A stretch of 64,000 nucleotides of DNA from Gammaproteobacteria bacterium Ga0077554 (GTDB taxonomy: Bacteria; Pseudomonadota; Gammaproteobacteria; Ga0077554; Ga007554), in NCBI GenBank assembly GCA_001464585.1, contig LNFF01000022.1, forward strand, positions 1-64,000, written 5' to 3'. This document shows positions 51,619 to 59,709 of the stretch, piece after piece; position 1 is the stretch's first letter, and every line of letters begins with the position of its first letter. A model generated the notes under the pieces. It saw only the letters and a program-made list of their open reading frames with translations, searched no databases and was not told where the DNA came from. The position numbers were made by a program, and so were the translations under genes.

Positions 51619-51817
51619 ATGGTGTGAGGTGGCGCGGCTCAGGCAACCCCGCTACCGGAATGCTGCAGAAAACGTAGCACAAAATGGGCGCGGAATACTA
51701 TGAACGTTATCGAAGGGATATATGTGTGGGTTGCCCAATGACCCACCCCGTGTTGTCTTTTCAGGCACTGCGTGTGCATAACGCGCACTACGCTTACTCC
51801 GATATCAGGGTGCGCTG
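51619..51817. repeat. Diverged duplicate of an intergenic segment (with 52518-52725)
   Basis: The gaps before the zeta-like gene and before the ATPase gene share blocks in the same order: GTGTGAGG, AGAAAACGTAGC/AGAAAACATAGC, AACTACTATG-type bits, CCGTGTTGTCTTTTC/CCGTGTTATCTTTTC, and a GCGTG(T)GCATAA/ACGTGCGCAAAA palindromic stretch. This indicates an old duplication or a shared mobile unit upstream of both modules. Confidence 0.45.
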
Positions 51818-52338
51818 ATGAACAGACAGAAGATCATTATCATCGCGGGGCCAAATGGGGCGGGAAAAACCACTTTCGCACGGGAATTCTTACCCAATGA
51901 GGCGCAGTGCGTGCATTTCGTCAACGCAGATTGATTGCTGCCGGATTGTCCCCCTTCGACCCCGAGGTGGCAGCTATCCAGGCCGGGCGGCTGATGCTGC
52001 GACAGATTACGGCACATGTGGAGAAAAGGCAGAGTTTTGCCTTTGAAACTACTTTGTCCGGCCTGGCTTATGCCCGGCACATTCCCGAATGGCAGGCATT
52101 AGGCTATTGGGTGGAGCTGTTTTTCCTGGCACTGCCTTCTGCTGAAATGGCGGTAGCACGTGTCGCGGAACGGGTAAAGCAAGGGGGCCACAATGTACCG
52201 GATAGAGTAATTCGTCGTCGTTTCACGTCGGGCCAGCGCCATTTTGATCAGGTTTACCGCCCTTTGGTGGATGCCTGGGCGATTTACGACAACAGCGGTC
52301 CTTTGCCTATGTTACTTGATGCAGGAGTCAAACCATGA
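51818..52338 (+). pseudogene. Zeta-toxin-like P-loop ATPase with a frameshift
   Basis: ATG 51818 opens [20 protein letters not shown] (Walker A) and [16 protein letters not shown], then hits TGA at 51932. The family continuation, [19 protein letters not shown], then LRQITAHVEKRQSFAFETTL and FVELFFLALPS-like WVELFFLALPSAEMAVARV, is present in another frame to 52338. Adding a single T after GAT at about 51931 restores [12 protein letters not shown], so a one-base deletion is the likely lesion. These zeta-like ATPases (COG4185 type) act as kinases in toxin-antitoxin-like pairs. The 3' end overlaps the small gene at 52335 by four bases. A sequencing error would give the same picture. Confidence 0.8.
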
Positions 52339-52517
52339 CCATTACTCGCGAACTCACCCAGCGTTTCCCCGATTTGCTAAAGTCGCAAGAAGCCATGAAG
52401 CGTGCGGCGGCGCAGGCGCGCCGCTTGGCCGAGCAAACGGGAACCCGGCTTATTGTGACCGAGAAGGCCGCAGTAGCCGCGCGGCCAGAACCATCCAAGA
52501 AGCAGGACTCTGACTAA
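52335..52517 (+). CDS. Small protein coupled to the zeta-like ATPase (possible antitoxin)
   Basis: 60 residues: TRELTQRFPDLLKSQEAMKR, then AAAQARRLAEQTGTRLIV and a charged tail. It begins within the ATPase stop (ATGA), so translation is coupled. The helical, basic and charged composition resembles small partners found next to COG4185 ATPases, which are proposed antitoxins. No DNA-binding motif is seen. Since the toxin frame is broken, this gene may be free of constraint. Confidence 0.65.
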   Translation: MTITRELTQRFPDLLKSQEAMKRAAAQARRLAEQTGTRLIVTEKAAVAARPEPSKKQDSD

Positions 52518-52725
52518 ACTATAGTGTGAGGCGAGGTAGCTCAGAAAACATAGCGTGCGCTATGCGCACGAAATAAGTGTGAAATGCTATGGGAGAGAGA
52601 TATGGGTGAATTACTCAACAACCACTCCGTGTTATCTTTTCGAGTAACACGTGCGCAAAAGCTATCATTGCACCGATCAAGCTCGGGTAGCCAGATGAAA
52701 AATCCTATATTAGGAGAAGCAAGCC
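52518..52725. repeat. Intergenic segment with palindrome, duplicate of 51619-51817
   Basis: See the partner at 51619. It contains AACATAGCGTGCGC, then TATGCGCACG (52547-52570), a palindrome nearly identical to the perfect one at 54664-54702. Its end, TATATTAGGAGAAGCAAGCC, supplies the ribosome binding site of the ATPase gene at 52726. Confidence 0.45.
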
Positions 52726-53808
52726 ATGTCTAGCCTTCGCTCTCTCACTGTTACTGGCTATAAATCCATCCGGGAGCTGCGCGACTTCAAGCTTAGCGAC
52801 CTAAACGTGCTCATCGGCGCAAACGGCGCGGGAAAGAGTAATTTCATTAACCTATTCCGGCTGCTGAATGAAATATATGAACAGCAACTGCATCTCTATG
52901 TACAGAAACAAGGTGGCCCGGATGCGTTATTACATTTCGGACGAAACACAACGGAGCGATTACATGCCGAGTTCTATTTCTCTGCGAACGGCTATAAGTT
53001 TGATTTAATACCGACTACGGATAACAGGCTTGTTTTCGAGAGCGAACACAGCTGGTTTGGCGGTGTTTATCGCCCGACCGACAGCAGCAGCATACTTGGC
53101 AAAGGCCATGATGAATCCAAGCTCAAGGATGCCAAAGACAACTATTCATTCTATGTTCGTCCATCTGTCAGTAACTGGCGCGTATATCACTTTCATGATA
53201 CCAGCGACACCGCCAAGGTAAAGCAACGCCATGCCGCGAATGATAATTTGCGGCTGAAGATTGATGCGGCAAATCTGGCTGCTTACCTAAGAATGTTGAA
53301 GGAACAACACGGAGTGGAGTATCAACGCATAGTCCAGACTATTCGATTGGTGTTGCCGTTCTTTGATGATTTCGTACACCGTCCCGGCGAACCTGAACAT
53401 ATCGAATTGGAGTGGACACAAAAGGGCAAACCGGACACGCCATTCAAAGCCCACATACTATCGGATGGTAGCTTGCGTTTCATCTGTCTTGCGACCCTGC
53501 TGTTACAGCCTATTTCTTTACTGCCTGACACGATCTTAATCGACGAACCAGAACTTGGCTTGCACCCTTATGGCATCACCATTTTGGCTGACATTTTCAA
53601 GCAGGTGGCCGAAAACCGACAATTGATCGTGTCAACGCAGTCAGTAGAACTGGTGAATGAGCTGACGCCTGAAGACGTGATCGTGGTTGATCAGGATGAT
53701 GGCGCTTCAACCTTCCGACGCTATACAAATGAGGAACTGGCTGGCTGGATTGCAGAGTATGCGATGGGAGAAATCTGGAAGCGCAACATCCTGGGCGGGA
53801 GGCCGTGA
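52726..53808 (+). CDS. AAA ATPase of SMC/OLD-like type (AAA_21), partner of a TOPRIM-like protein
   Basis: 360 residues. ABC/SMC-type ATPase: YKSIRELRDFKLSDLNVLIG then Walker A GANGAGKSN (about 32-40), a long helical insert, signature region ILSDGSLRFICLATLLL (about 244), Walker B TILIDEPELGLHP (about 268-280) and a switch motif VSTQSVELVNEL. The gene at 53810 starts one base after its stop. ATPase plus TOPRIM/DUF4276 pairs resemble split OLD nucleases and the PARIS-type (AriA-AriB) two-gene phage defences. It lies in an accessory island beside a broken toxin gene. Defence function is inference. Confidence 0.85.
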   Translation: MSSLRSLTVTGYKSIRELRDFKLSDLNVLIGANGAGKSNFINLFRLLNEIYEQQLHLYVQKQGGPDALLHFGRNTTERLHAEFYFSANGYKFDLIPTTDNRLVFESEHSWFGGVYRPTDSSSILGKGHDESKLKDAKDNYSFYVRPSVSNWRVYHFHDTSDTAKVKQRHAANDNLRLKIDAANLAAYLRMLKEQHGVEYQRIVQTIRLVLPFFDDFVHRPGEPEHIELEWTQKGKPDTPFKAHILSDGSLRFICLATLLLQPISLLPDTILIDEPELGLHPYGITILADIFKQVAENRQLIVSTQSVELVNELTPEDVIVVDQDDGASTFRRYTNEELAGWIAEYAMGEIWKRNILGGRP

Positions 53809-53809
53809 C

Positions 53810-54493
53810 ATGGTGGAAGTCATCGTTTTTGCGGAAGGGCCAACCGAAGAGAAGTTTATCAAACAGATAGTGGCGCCTGCGCTACGCCATTTGCAGGTGT
53901 TTGTAAAACCACAGTTGCTGCATACCTCACAGATGGCTAAAGGAGTTGCCGTTACGTTCGACCGGCTTAAATTCAATGCGAGGAATACATTAAGACAGCG
54001 CCCAAACGCGGTGTTGGGTACGTTTCTGGATCTCTATGCCCTAGATATGCACTTCCCTGCCTTTGATGAAGCCAAGAAAAAACCAGACGTGTATTCGCGC
54101 GTGACTTGTCTTCAAAAAGCGCTGCATGAAGCCATCGTTGATCATTCAGGGTGTCGCCCAGAATTCTTTCTTCCGCATATTCAACCCTACGAATTTGAGG
54201 GTCTGCTGTTCTCCGATGTGGATGCGCTAAGTACCGTGGAACCAACCTGGAAAAAGAGCCTAAAAGTACTCACCAAGGTACGCGCTTCCGTCGATACACC
54301 TGAGCAGATCAATGATGGTTACGAAACCAAGCCGTCCAAGCGGCTCGAAAATCTGTTGCAGCCGAAATACAAGAAGATCCGTCATGGCCCGTTGGCCGCC
54401 GAACGCATCACGCTCGCTACGATAGAGCATGAATGTATGCACTTCCGAGGATGGATGGAAAAGCTACGAACGTTAGCAATACCATCATTCTAA
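53810..54493 (+). CDS. DUF4276-family TOPRIM-like protein
   Basis: 227 residues from ATG 53810. The start MVEVIVFAEGPTEEKFIKQI has the EGxTE-type acidic motif of TOPRIM folds; DLYALDMHFPAF supplies a following D-x-D-like element and HIQPYEFEGLLFSDVDAL is the DUF4276 signature. Such proteins are suspected nucleases or RNA-cutting effectors regulated by their ATPase partner. The gene is one base after the ATPase stop, so translational coupling is likely. The exact target is unknown. Confidence 0.8.
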   Translation: MVEVIVFAEGPTEEKFIKQIVAPALRHLQVFVKPQLLHTSQMAKGVAVTFDRLKFNARNTLRQRPNAVLGTFLDLYALDMHFPAFDEAKKKPDVYSRVTCLQKALHEAIVDHSGCRPEFFLPHIQPYEFEGLLFSDVDALSTVEPTWKKSLKVLTKVRASVDTPEQINDGYETKPSKRLENLLQPKYKKIRHGPLAAERITLATIEHECMHFRGWMEKLRTLAIPSF

Positions 54494-54525
54494 CAACTGC
54501 GATTGGAGCCTACTGCTAATGGCCG

Positions 54526-54663
54526 TTACAAATGCAACGCCAAAATCAACGCATCTTCGCGGCCATTTTGTGCGGGGTAATAGTCTTTGCTCACACCGAT
54601 TTCGTTAAAGCCTACGGAATGATAAAGCTGGATTGCGCGGCGTAGTTTGAAGGGCGCACTTCC
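54526..54663 (-). pseudogene. Truncated duplicate of the rimI 3' end
   Basis: About 138 bases match 56492-56630, the last ~46 codons of rimI, in the same orientation, with roughly a dozen or so differences by eye. It encodes FNEIGVSKDYYPAQNGREDA and the same LILALHL end as the intact gene. It ends at the perfect palindrome at 54664. With the intact rimI it brackets the antiporter gene as a direct repeat. Confidence 0.85.
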
Positions 54664-54702
54664 AACCAACATAGCGTGCGCTGTGCGCACGCTATGTTGG
54701 TT
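54664..54702. repeat. Perfect 18-bp palindrome at the rimI-fragment junction
   Basis: AACCAACATAGCGTGCGC (54664-54681) and GCGCACGCTATGTTGGTT (54685-54702) pair perfectly around TGT. It sits exactly where homology to rimI ends. A close relative is at 52547-52570. It may be a recombination or repeat-insertion site, or a terminator for the DUF4276 gene. Confidence 0.75.
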
Positions 54703-54753
54703 GCTCCAGTGTTGATTAAATATGTATCTACACCACATTACAAGGTCAATCAA

Positions 54754-56454
54754 GTGCCTCACAATGTCAGCCTGATAACAACCATCGCCGCCGCGCTGGG
54801 ATTGGCGATGGTTCTGGGGTTTATTACATCGCGTTTGAGGATGCCGCCGTTGGTCGGCTATCTCCTGGCGGGGATCGTGATTGGTCCGGCTACGCCAGGC
54901 TTTGTCGCGGATGTCGAACTTACCAGCCAACTCGCCGAAATAGGGGTGATGCTGCTGATGTTCGGCGTCGGGCTGCATTTCTCGCTGGACGATCTGCTTG
55001 CTGTCCGGCGCATCGCAGTCCCGGGAGCCATAGTGCAGATCACCGTGGCCACTGTGCTGGGGATGGTGGCGGCCACGTTCTGGGGCTGGGATATTGGCGC
55101 AGCGCTGGTCTTCGGCCTCGCTTTGTCTGTTGCCAGCACAGTAGTGTTATTGCGCGCCCTGGAGGCCCGAGGCGTACTGGAGTCGGTCAACGGCCGCATT
55201 GCCGTAGGCTGGCTGGTCGTCGAAGATCTGGTGATGGTGATGGTGTTGGTACTGTTACCTCCGCTCGCCAGCCTGCTGGGCGGGAAGGCAGATACCGCCT
55301 CCGGCGGGAGTCTATGGATAACCTTGGGGATCACGCTCGCCAAAGTCGCCGCATTCATCGCGCTGATGCTGGTGGTGGGACGGCGCGTGTTCCCTCGCGT
55401 GCTCTGGCTGGTGGCGCATACCGGCTCACGAGAGCTGTTCACGTTGTGCGTGATTGCTGTGGCCGTTGGGGTCGCCTATGGCTCGGCCGTGCTGTTCGAC
55501 GTGTCGTTCGCGCTGGGCGCATTCTTTGCCGGGATGATGATGCGCGAGTCGGAGTTCAGCCACCGCGCCGCCGCCGAATCCCTGCCATTGCGCGACGCGT
55601 TTTCGGTGCTGTTCTTCGTGTCGGTCGGTATGCTGTTTGATCCGCAGGTGCTGATCGAGCAACCCATCAAGGTGCTGGTGGTGGTGGCCATCATCATGGT
55701 GGGTAAAACCCTTGCCGCCATCGCCCTGGTGCTGGCGTTCCGTTACCCGCTTAACACCGCGCTCACAGTCGGGGCAAGTCTGGCGCAGATCGGTGAATTC
55801 TCCTTTATTCTGGCCGGACTCGGCGTAGCACTGGGATTGCTGCCCACAGAAGGACAGAGCCTGATTCTCGCCGGAGCACTGATTTCTATCGCGCTCAATT
55901 CGTTCGTATTCTCCGCTATCGAGCCAGCGCAAACATGGATACGTGGACGATCCCGCCTTGCACGGCGACTGGAACAAAGAGACGATCCACTTGCCACGCT
56001 CCCTATGTCAGTCGACCAATCATTCTTGACCGGCCAGGTCGTTCTTGTTGGATATGGGCGAGTGGGACGCCGTATCGCCCAGGCGCTCAGCGAAAAAAAC
56101 ATACCCTATGTAGTTGCTGAGCAGAACCGCGAACTGGTTGAACAACTGCGCGCACAGAATACCCCAGCCGTCTATGGAGACGCATCCGACCCTGCGGTAC
56201 TGATCCAGGCACACATCGCACGGGCTAGCCTATTGGTCATCGCCACTCCGGATACATTTCATGTGCGCAAAATGGTGGAGATCGCCCGCACCCTTAACCC
56301 GACGATTGAAGCCGTGCTGCGCACCCACAGCGAGGAAGAAGCTGAGTTACTACAAAAGGAAAATGTCGGGAAGGTATTCATGGGCGAGCATGAATTGGCG
56401 ACTGGCATGACCAGGCATATTCTGGCGCGCATGCGCGAGGAAACGCATCCCTAA
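54754..56454 (+). CDS. Cation:proton antiporter of the CPA2/YbaL type with TrkA-N domain
   Basis: 566 residues from the GTG at 54754 (AAGG nine bases upstream); ATG 54694 would add 20 residues. About twelve membrane helices (SLITTIAAALGLAMVLGFIT, RMPPLVGYLLAGIVIGPATP, VGLHFSLDDLLAVRRIA, ASTVVLLRALEARG, FALGAFFAGMMMRESEFSHR, LFFVSVGMLFDP) and a C-terminal Rossmann RCK/TrkA-N domain (GQVVLVGYGRVGRRIAQAL, NTPAVYGDASDPAVL, IATPDTFHVRKMVEIA). This matches YbaL/KefB-like K+ or Na+/H+ antiporters. The gene sits between the truncated and the full rimI copies, so it was probably acquired. Confidence 0.88.
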   Translation: MPHNVSLITTIAAALGLAMVLGFITSRLRMPPLVGYLLAGIVIGPATPGFVADVELTSQLAEIGVMLLMFGVGLHFSLDDLLAVRRIAVPGAIVQITVATVLGMVAATFWGWDIGAALVFGLALSVASTVVLLRALEARGVLESVNGRIAVGWLVVEDLVMVMVLVLLPPLASLLGGKADTASGGSLWITLGITLAKVAAFIALMLVVGRRVFPRVLWLVAHTGSRELFTLCVIAVAVGVAYGSAVLFDVSFALGAFFAGMMMRESEFSHRAAAESLPLRDAFSVLFFVSVGMLFDPQVLIEQPIKVLVVVAIIMVGKTLAAIALVLAFRYPLNTALTVGASLAQIGEFSFILAGLGVALGLLPTEGQSLILAGALISIALNSFVFSAIEPAQTWIRGRSRLARRLEQRDDPLATLPMSVDQSFLTGQVVLVGYGRVGRRIAQALSEKNIPYVVAEQNRELVEQLRAQNTPAVYGDASDPAVLIQAHIARASLLVIATPDTFHVRKMVEIARTLNPTIEAVLRTHSEEEAELLQKENVGKVFMGEHELATGMTRHILARMREETHP

Positions 56455-56491
56455 GCAGCAAACATGCGTCCCATGCAATAATCAGCAGCTA

Positions 56492-56971
56492 TTACAAATG
56501 CAGCGCCAGAATCAGCGCATCTTCACGGCCATTTTGTGCGGGGTAATAATCTTTGCGCACGCCGATTTCGTTAAAGCCTACGGAATGATAAAGCTGGATT
56601 GCGGTGCGGTTTGAAGGACGCACTTCCAGCAATAGAGTCTCTACCGCAAGGTGGCGCGCCTTGTCCATCATGTGTGCCAGCATGATGCGTCCCAAGCCCT
56701 GTCCGCGCGATTCCGGTTTGACGCAGAGATTCAGCACATGCGCGTCTCCCCCACCCACCATCATGACGCAATAGCCATGATTTTCAGCTTCACGTTCAAT
56801 GAGCCAGCAGCCATAACCCACCCGCAAACAATCGCGGAAAATGCCTTCTGTCCAGGGGAAAGGATAAACATCCCGTTCAATGATCATGACAGCGTCTACA
56901 TCGGCTTCTGTCATGCGACGAATTTTATAGGCACCGGTTTTTTTCTTGTTGCGCTTCGCAGGTTGAGGCAT
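56492..56971 (-). CDS. rimI: Ribosomal-protein-alanine N-acetyltransferase
   Basis: 159 residues. GNAT fold: IRRMTEADVDAVMIIERDVY at the N terminus, YPFPWTEGIFRDCL, then the acetyl-CoA loop VKPESRGQGLGRIMLAHMM (about 84-102), TLLLEVRPSNRTAIQLYHSV and FNEIGVRKDYYPAQNGREDA. RimI acetylates the N-terminal Ala of ribosomal protein S18. It lies three bases after the glycosylase gene in the same direction. Its 3' end is duplicated at 54526. Confidence 0.95.
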   Translation of the reverse strand: MPQPAKRNKKKTGAYKIRRMTEADVDAVMIIERDVYPFPWTEGIFRDCLRVGYGCWLIEREAENHGYCVMMVGGGDAHVLNLCVKPESRGQGLGRIMLAHMMDKARHLAVETLLLEVRPSNRTAIQLYHSVGFNEIGVRKDYYPAQNGREDALILALHL

Positions 56972-56974
56972 AAA

Positions 56975-57808
56975 TCAGCGGGCTTCCGCCGCACACGGAT
57001 GTGCAAGTGCCGTGGGAGGCAGGATGCCGTGAACGGCCGCCGCGCAGGGACGCGCAGGAATGGCCGCAAAAACCTTTTGTGCAAACTGCAGGTCTTCCCA
57101 GGCTTTGCGCTTTTCTTTTGGTGAACGCAACAAATACGCAGGATGATAGGTAACAATCACTGGAATGCCCGTATCCGCATAACTCCAGCGTTTGCCGCGC
57201 AAGGTACCCAGAGGAGCATCCGTTTTCAGCAGGTTATGTGCGGCAATGCGCCCCACTACCAGAATCACCTTGGGCTTGATCAATGCAATCTGACGCTTCA
57301 GATAAGGCTCGCACGCAGCGGCTTCTTCGGGCGCAGGATCACGATTGCCAGGCGGGCGGCACTTCACGACATTGGCGATATACACCGCTTCGCGCGGCAA
57401 ACCAATCGCCAGCAACATAGCGTTAAGCAACTGACCCGCACGCCCCACAAATGGTTCACCCTGACGGTCTTCTTCAGCACCCGGCGCTTCGCCAATTATC
57501 ATCCACTGTGCGTTGTGATCACCGACACCAAACACTGTTTGTGTGCGCCCCTGATGCAGGCCACACGCGGTGCAATTGGCGACGATGGGGCGTAGCGTGT
57601 CTAAATCCCCCCTGCCCCCCTTTTGCAAAGGGGGGTTAGAGCCTGCAACATCAACTTCAACCTCATTTTGCAAAGGGAAGTTAGCGCTTGTCAGAACATG
57701 GGCAACATCGCCTTCCACCCCCCTTTGCAAAAGGGGAGCAAGGGGAGATTTCCGCTCCCATGACTGGATACCCATCGCATCCAGATATGCCAAGCGTCTA
57801 TCGCCCAT
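56975..57808 (-). CDS. Family 4 (Fe-S) uracil-DNA glycosylase with two repeat insertions
   Basis: 277 residues from the ATG at 57808, which follows GAGGAGGGAGCA; an upstream ATG at 57835 is less likely. The glycosylase core has the Fe-S Cys pairs (NCTACGLHQGRTQTVFGVGD; VKCRPPGNRDPAPEEAAACE), the uracil pocket GEAPGAEEDRQGEPFVGRAG and HPAYLLRSP. It removes uracil from DNA. Between the N-terminal helix (RLAYLDAMGIQSW) and the core lies about 50 residues encoded by a palindromic repeat (57604-57751; SPLAPLLQRGVEGDV, NPPLQKGGRGDL). The C terminus AVHGILPPTALAHPCAAEAR comes from a second repeat family. rimI follows downstream after three bases. Confidence 0.93.
   Translation of the reverse strand: MGDRRLAYLDAMGIQSWERKSPLAPLLQRGVEGDVAHVLTSANFPLQNEVEVDVAGSNPPLQKGGRGDLDTLRPIVANCTACGLHQGRTQTVFGVGDHNAQWMIIGEAPGAEEDRQGEPFVGRAGQLLNAMLLAIGLPREAVYIANVVKCRPPGNRDPAPEEAAACEPYLKRQIALIKPKVILVVGRIAAHNLLKTDAPLGTLRGKRWSYADTGIPVIVTYHPAYLLRSPKEKRKAWEDLQFAQKVFAAIPARPCAAAVHGILPPTALAHPCAAEAR
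56987..57029. repeat. Intragenic repeat (family G) at the 3' end of the glycosylase gene
   Basis: The segment CGCCGCACACGGATGTGCAA through GCAGGATGCCG matches the hflD copy (37521-37563) in reverse complement and the xseB copy (27849). Read on the minus strand it encodes the last residues of the glycosylase (GILPP-TA-LAHPCAA), extending the protein beyond the family end. Confidence 0.8.
57604..57751. repeat. In-frame palindromic repeat inside the glycosylase gene
   Basis: 148 bp with imperfect inverted ends: AAATCCCCCCTGCCCCCCTT then TTGCAAAG on the left; CTTTGCAAAAGGGGAGCAAG then GGGAGATTT on the right, and a half copy (TTTTGCAAAGGGAAGTTAG) in between. This purine/pyrimidine repeat type is common between genes in proteobacteria. 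Here it lies inside a gene, has no stop in the used frame, and codes for a linker of about 49 residues. Confidence 0.85.
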
Positions 57809-57851
57809 TGCTCCCTCCTCTCCCCCATGCGGCAAAGCTCATAAAATCAGA

Positions 57852-59387
57852 TTACAATTGCGGATGCGCGCGTTGCTCAGGCGCAATGATCTTGTTCAGG
57901 CCATTGATATACGCCTTGGCCGACGCAATCACAATATCCGTGTCTGCGCCCTGTCCATTGACAATGCGGCCACCCTTTTCAACACGTACCGTCACCTCGC
58001 CCTGTGAATCCGTGCCGCTGGTAATTGCATTCACCGAATACAGCGTCAACTGCGTGCCACTGGCCACCAGTAACTCAATCGCCCTGAACACTGCATCCAC
58101 TGGGCCATCACCCCTGGCCGTAGCTTTCTTTTCTTCGCCATCTATCCACAATGTCACATCAGCCGCCGGCATTTCGCCGGTTTCTGACGATGCTTTCAGA
58201 TACATTAATTTGATGCGTTCATTTTCGGCGGCAAGATTGGCATCGGTGACTAAGGCCTGAAGATCTTCGTCGTAAATTTCATGCTTTTTATCTGCCAACT
58301 CTTTGAAGCGTGCAAACGCCGCATTCACATCTTCATCTGAACCCAATGTAATGCCAATTTCCTGCAAACGGGTGCGGAAGGCATTGCGCCCGGAGTGCTT
58401 ACCCAACACCATGCGATTCGCCGTCCAGCCCACATCTTGCGCCCGCATGATTTCGTAAGTCTCGCGGCTCTTCAACACGCCATCTTGATGGATGCCGGAC
58501 TCATGGGCAAAGGCATTGGCGCCCACAATCGCTTTATTTGGCTGCACCGCAAATCCCGTGATGCCTGACACCAAACGACTGCACGGCACAATCTGCGTGG
58601 TATCAATGTCCGTCTTGCATGAAAAAATATCCTGGCGCGTATGCACTGCCATGACAATTTCTTCCAGCGCCGCATTACCGGCGCGTTCACCCAAGCCATT
58701 GATGGTGCATTCCACTTGACGTGCGCCATTCAACACCGCAGACAATGAGTTCGCCACCGCCAGACCCAAATCATTATGGCAATGCACTGAAAATACCACT
58801 TTGCCTGCATTGGGCACACGCTCGCGCAAGGTGCGAATCAAGCTGCCAAATTGATGCGGCAAGTTATAGCCTACCGTGTCAGGAATATTCACGGTGCGCG
58901 CGCCAGCGTTAATCACGGCTTCAATGATCCGGCACAGAAAATCAATTTCAGAACGCCCCGCATCTTCCGGTGAGAATTCCACATCATCAACATACTGACG
59001 CGCGCGCTTCACCGCTTTCACCGCCTGCTCCACCACTTGATCCGGCGACATGCGCAACTTCATTTGCATGTGTATCGGCGAGGTTGCGATAAAAGTGTGG
59101 ATACGCGCCGCATTGGCGCCGCGCAATGCTTCACCGGCACGATCAATATCCTTGTCCAGCGCGCGCGCTAAAGCACATACGCGGCTGTCTTTCACCGCTT
59201 CTGCCACCGCCTGCACTGACTCAAAATCACCGGGACTCGCCACTGGAAAACCAGCTTCGATAATGTCCACACGCATGCGCTCCAGCGCCTTGGCAATACG
59301 CACTTTTTCATCGCGCGTCATGGACGCGCCGGGACTCTGTTCGCCATCACGCAAGGTGGTGTCGAAAATAATTAATTTATCACTCAT
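57852..59387 (-). CDS. leuA: 2-isopropylmalate synthase
   Basis: 511 residues. It makes 2-isopropylmalate from acetyl-CoA and 2-oxoisovalerate, the first leucine step. Signatures: [20 protein letters not shown] (metal Asp), [45 protein letters not shown] (metal His pair), [17 protein letters not shown] and a C-terminal LeuA regulatory domain from about 400 (leucine feedback). ATG 59387 has AAGGAGCCTATC upstream; the open frame further upstream is unlikely to be used. It lies after pssA in the same direction as the ilv genes. Confidence 0.95.
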   Translation of the reverse strand: MSDKLIIFDTTLRDGEQSPGASMTRDEKVRIAKALERMRVDIIEAGFPVASPGDFESVQAVAEAVKDSRVCALARALDKDIDRAGEALRGANAARIHTFIATSPIHMQMKLRMSPDQVVEQAVKAVKRARQYVDDVEFSPEDAGRSEIDFLCRIIEAVINAGARTVNIPDTVGYNLPHQFGSLIRTLRERVPNAGKVVFSVHCHNDLGLAVANSLSAVLNGARQVECTINGLGERAGNAALEEIVMAVHTRQDIFSCKTDIDTTQIVPCSRLVSGITGFAVQPNKAIVGANAFAHESGIHQDGVLKSRETYEIMRAQDVGWTANRMVLGKHSGRNAFRTRLQEIGITLGSDEDVNAAFARFKELADKKHEIYDEDLQALVTDANLAAENERIKLMYLKASSETGEMPAADVTLWIDGEEKKATARGDGPVDAVFRAIELLVASGTQLTLYSVNAITSGTDSQGEVTVRVEKGGRIVNGQGADTDIVIASAKAYINGLNKIIAPEQRAHPQL

Positions 59388-59709
59388 GATAGGCTCCTTG
59401 GAATTAGCACCATAATACTTTAATGCGACAGACGACAGCAATGAACCGTCGCTGGTCTATAGCATTGTTTTGGGATAGTTTGGCTCCGCGAAGGGAGCCT
59501 GAAAGTAACGGTATCTGCCTTACGGCAGCAGGAGCAGGGAGAGGGAAAATAAAGGCAAAGACGCACACAATGCCGCTGGATGGTTCACAGCGGACAAAGC
59601 GAAACAGGTTTGTGTGCGGAAGGTGTACATAAAATTAATATAACACAAATTTAACAGGATTTCAAAAAACTCTATAAATATATAAAGTTCAATGTGTTAT
59701 ATCAAAATA
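59388..59709. other. Gap between pssA and leuA
   Basis: 322 bases. A small hairpin, GGCTCC (59482-59487) with GGAGCC (59494-59499), lies here, and the left end is the leuA ribosome binding site. No leader peptide rich in leucine codons, T-box, or other RNA element was recognised. The right part, about 59630-59700, is AT-rich and may hold a leuA promoter. Confidence 0.4.

Noticed and set aside
54526-54978. Second complete acetyltransferase gene upstream of the antiporter
   Set aside because: Only the last ~46 codons match rimI; the upstream part of that frame is the antisense of the antiporter gene.
59388-59709. Leucine attenuator or T-box before leuA
   Set aside because: No short frame with a run of leucine codons and no T-box sequence was seen; only a six-pair hairpin is present.
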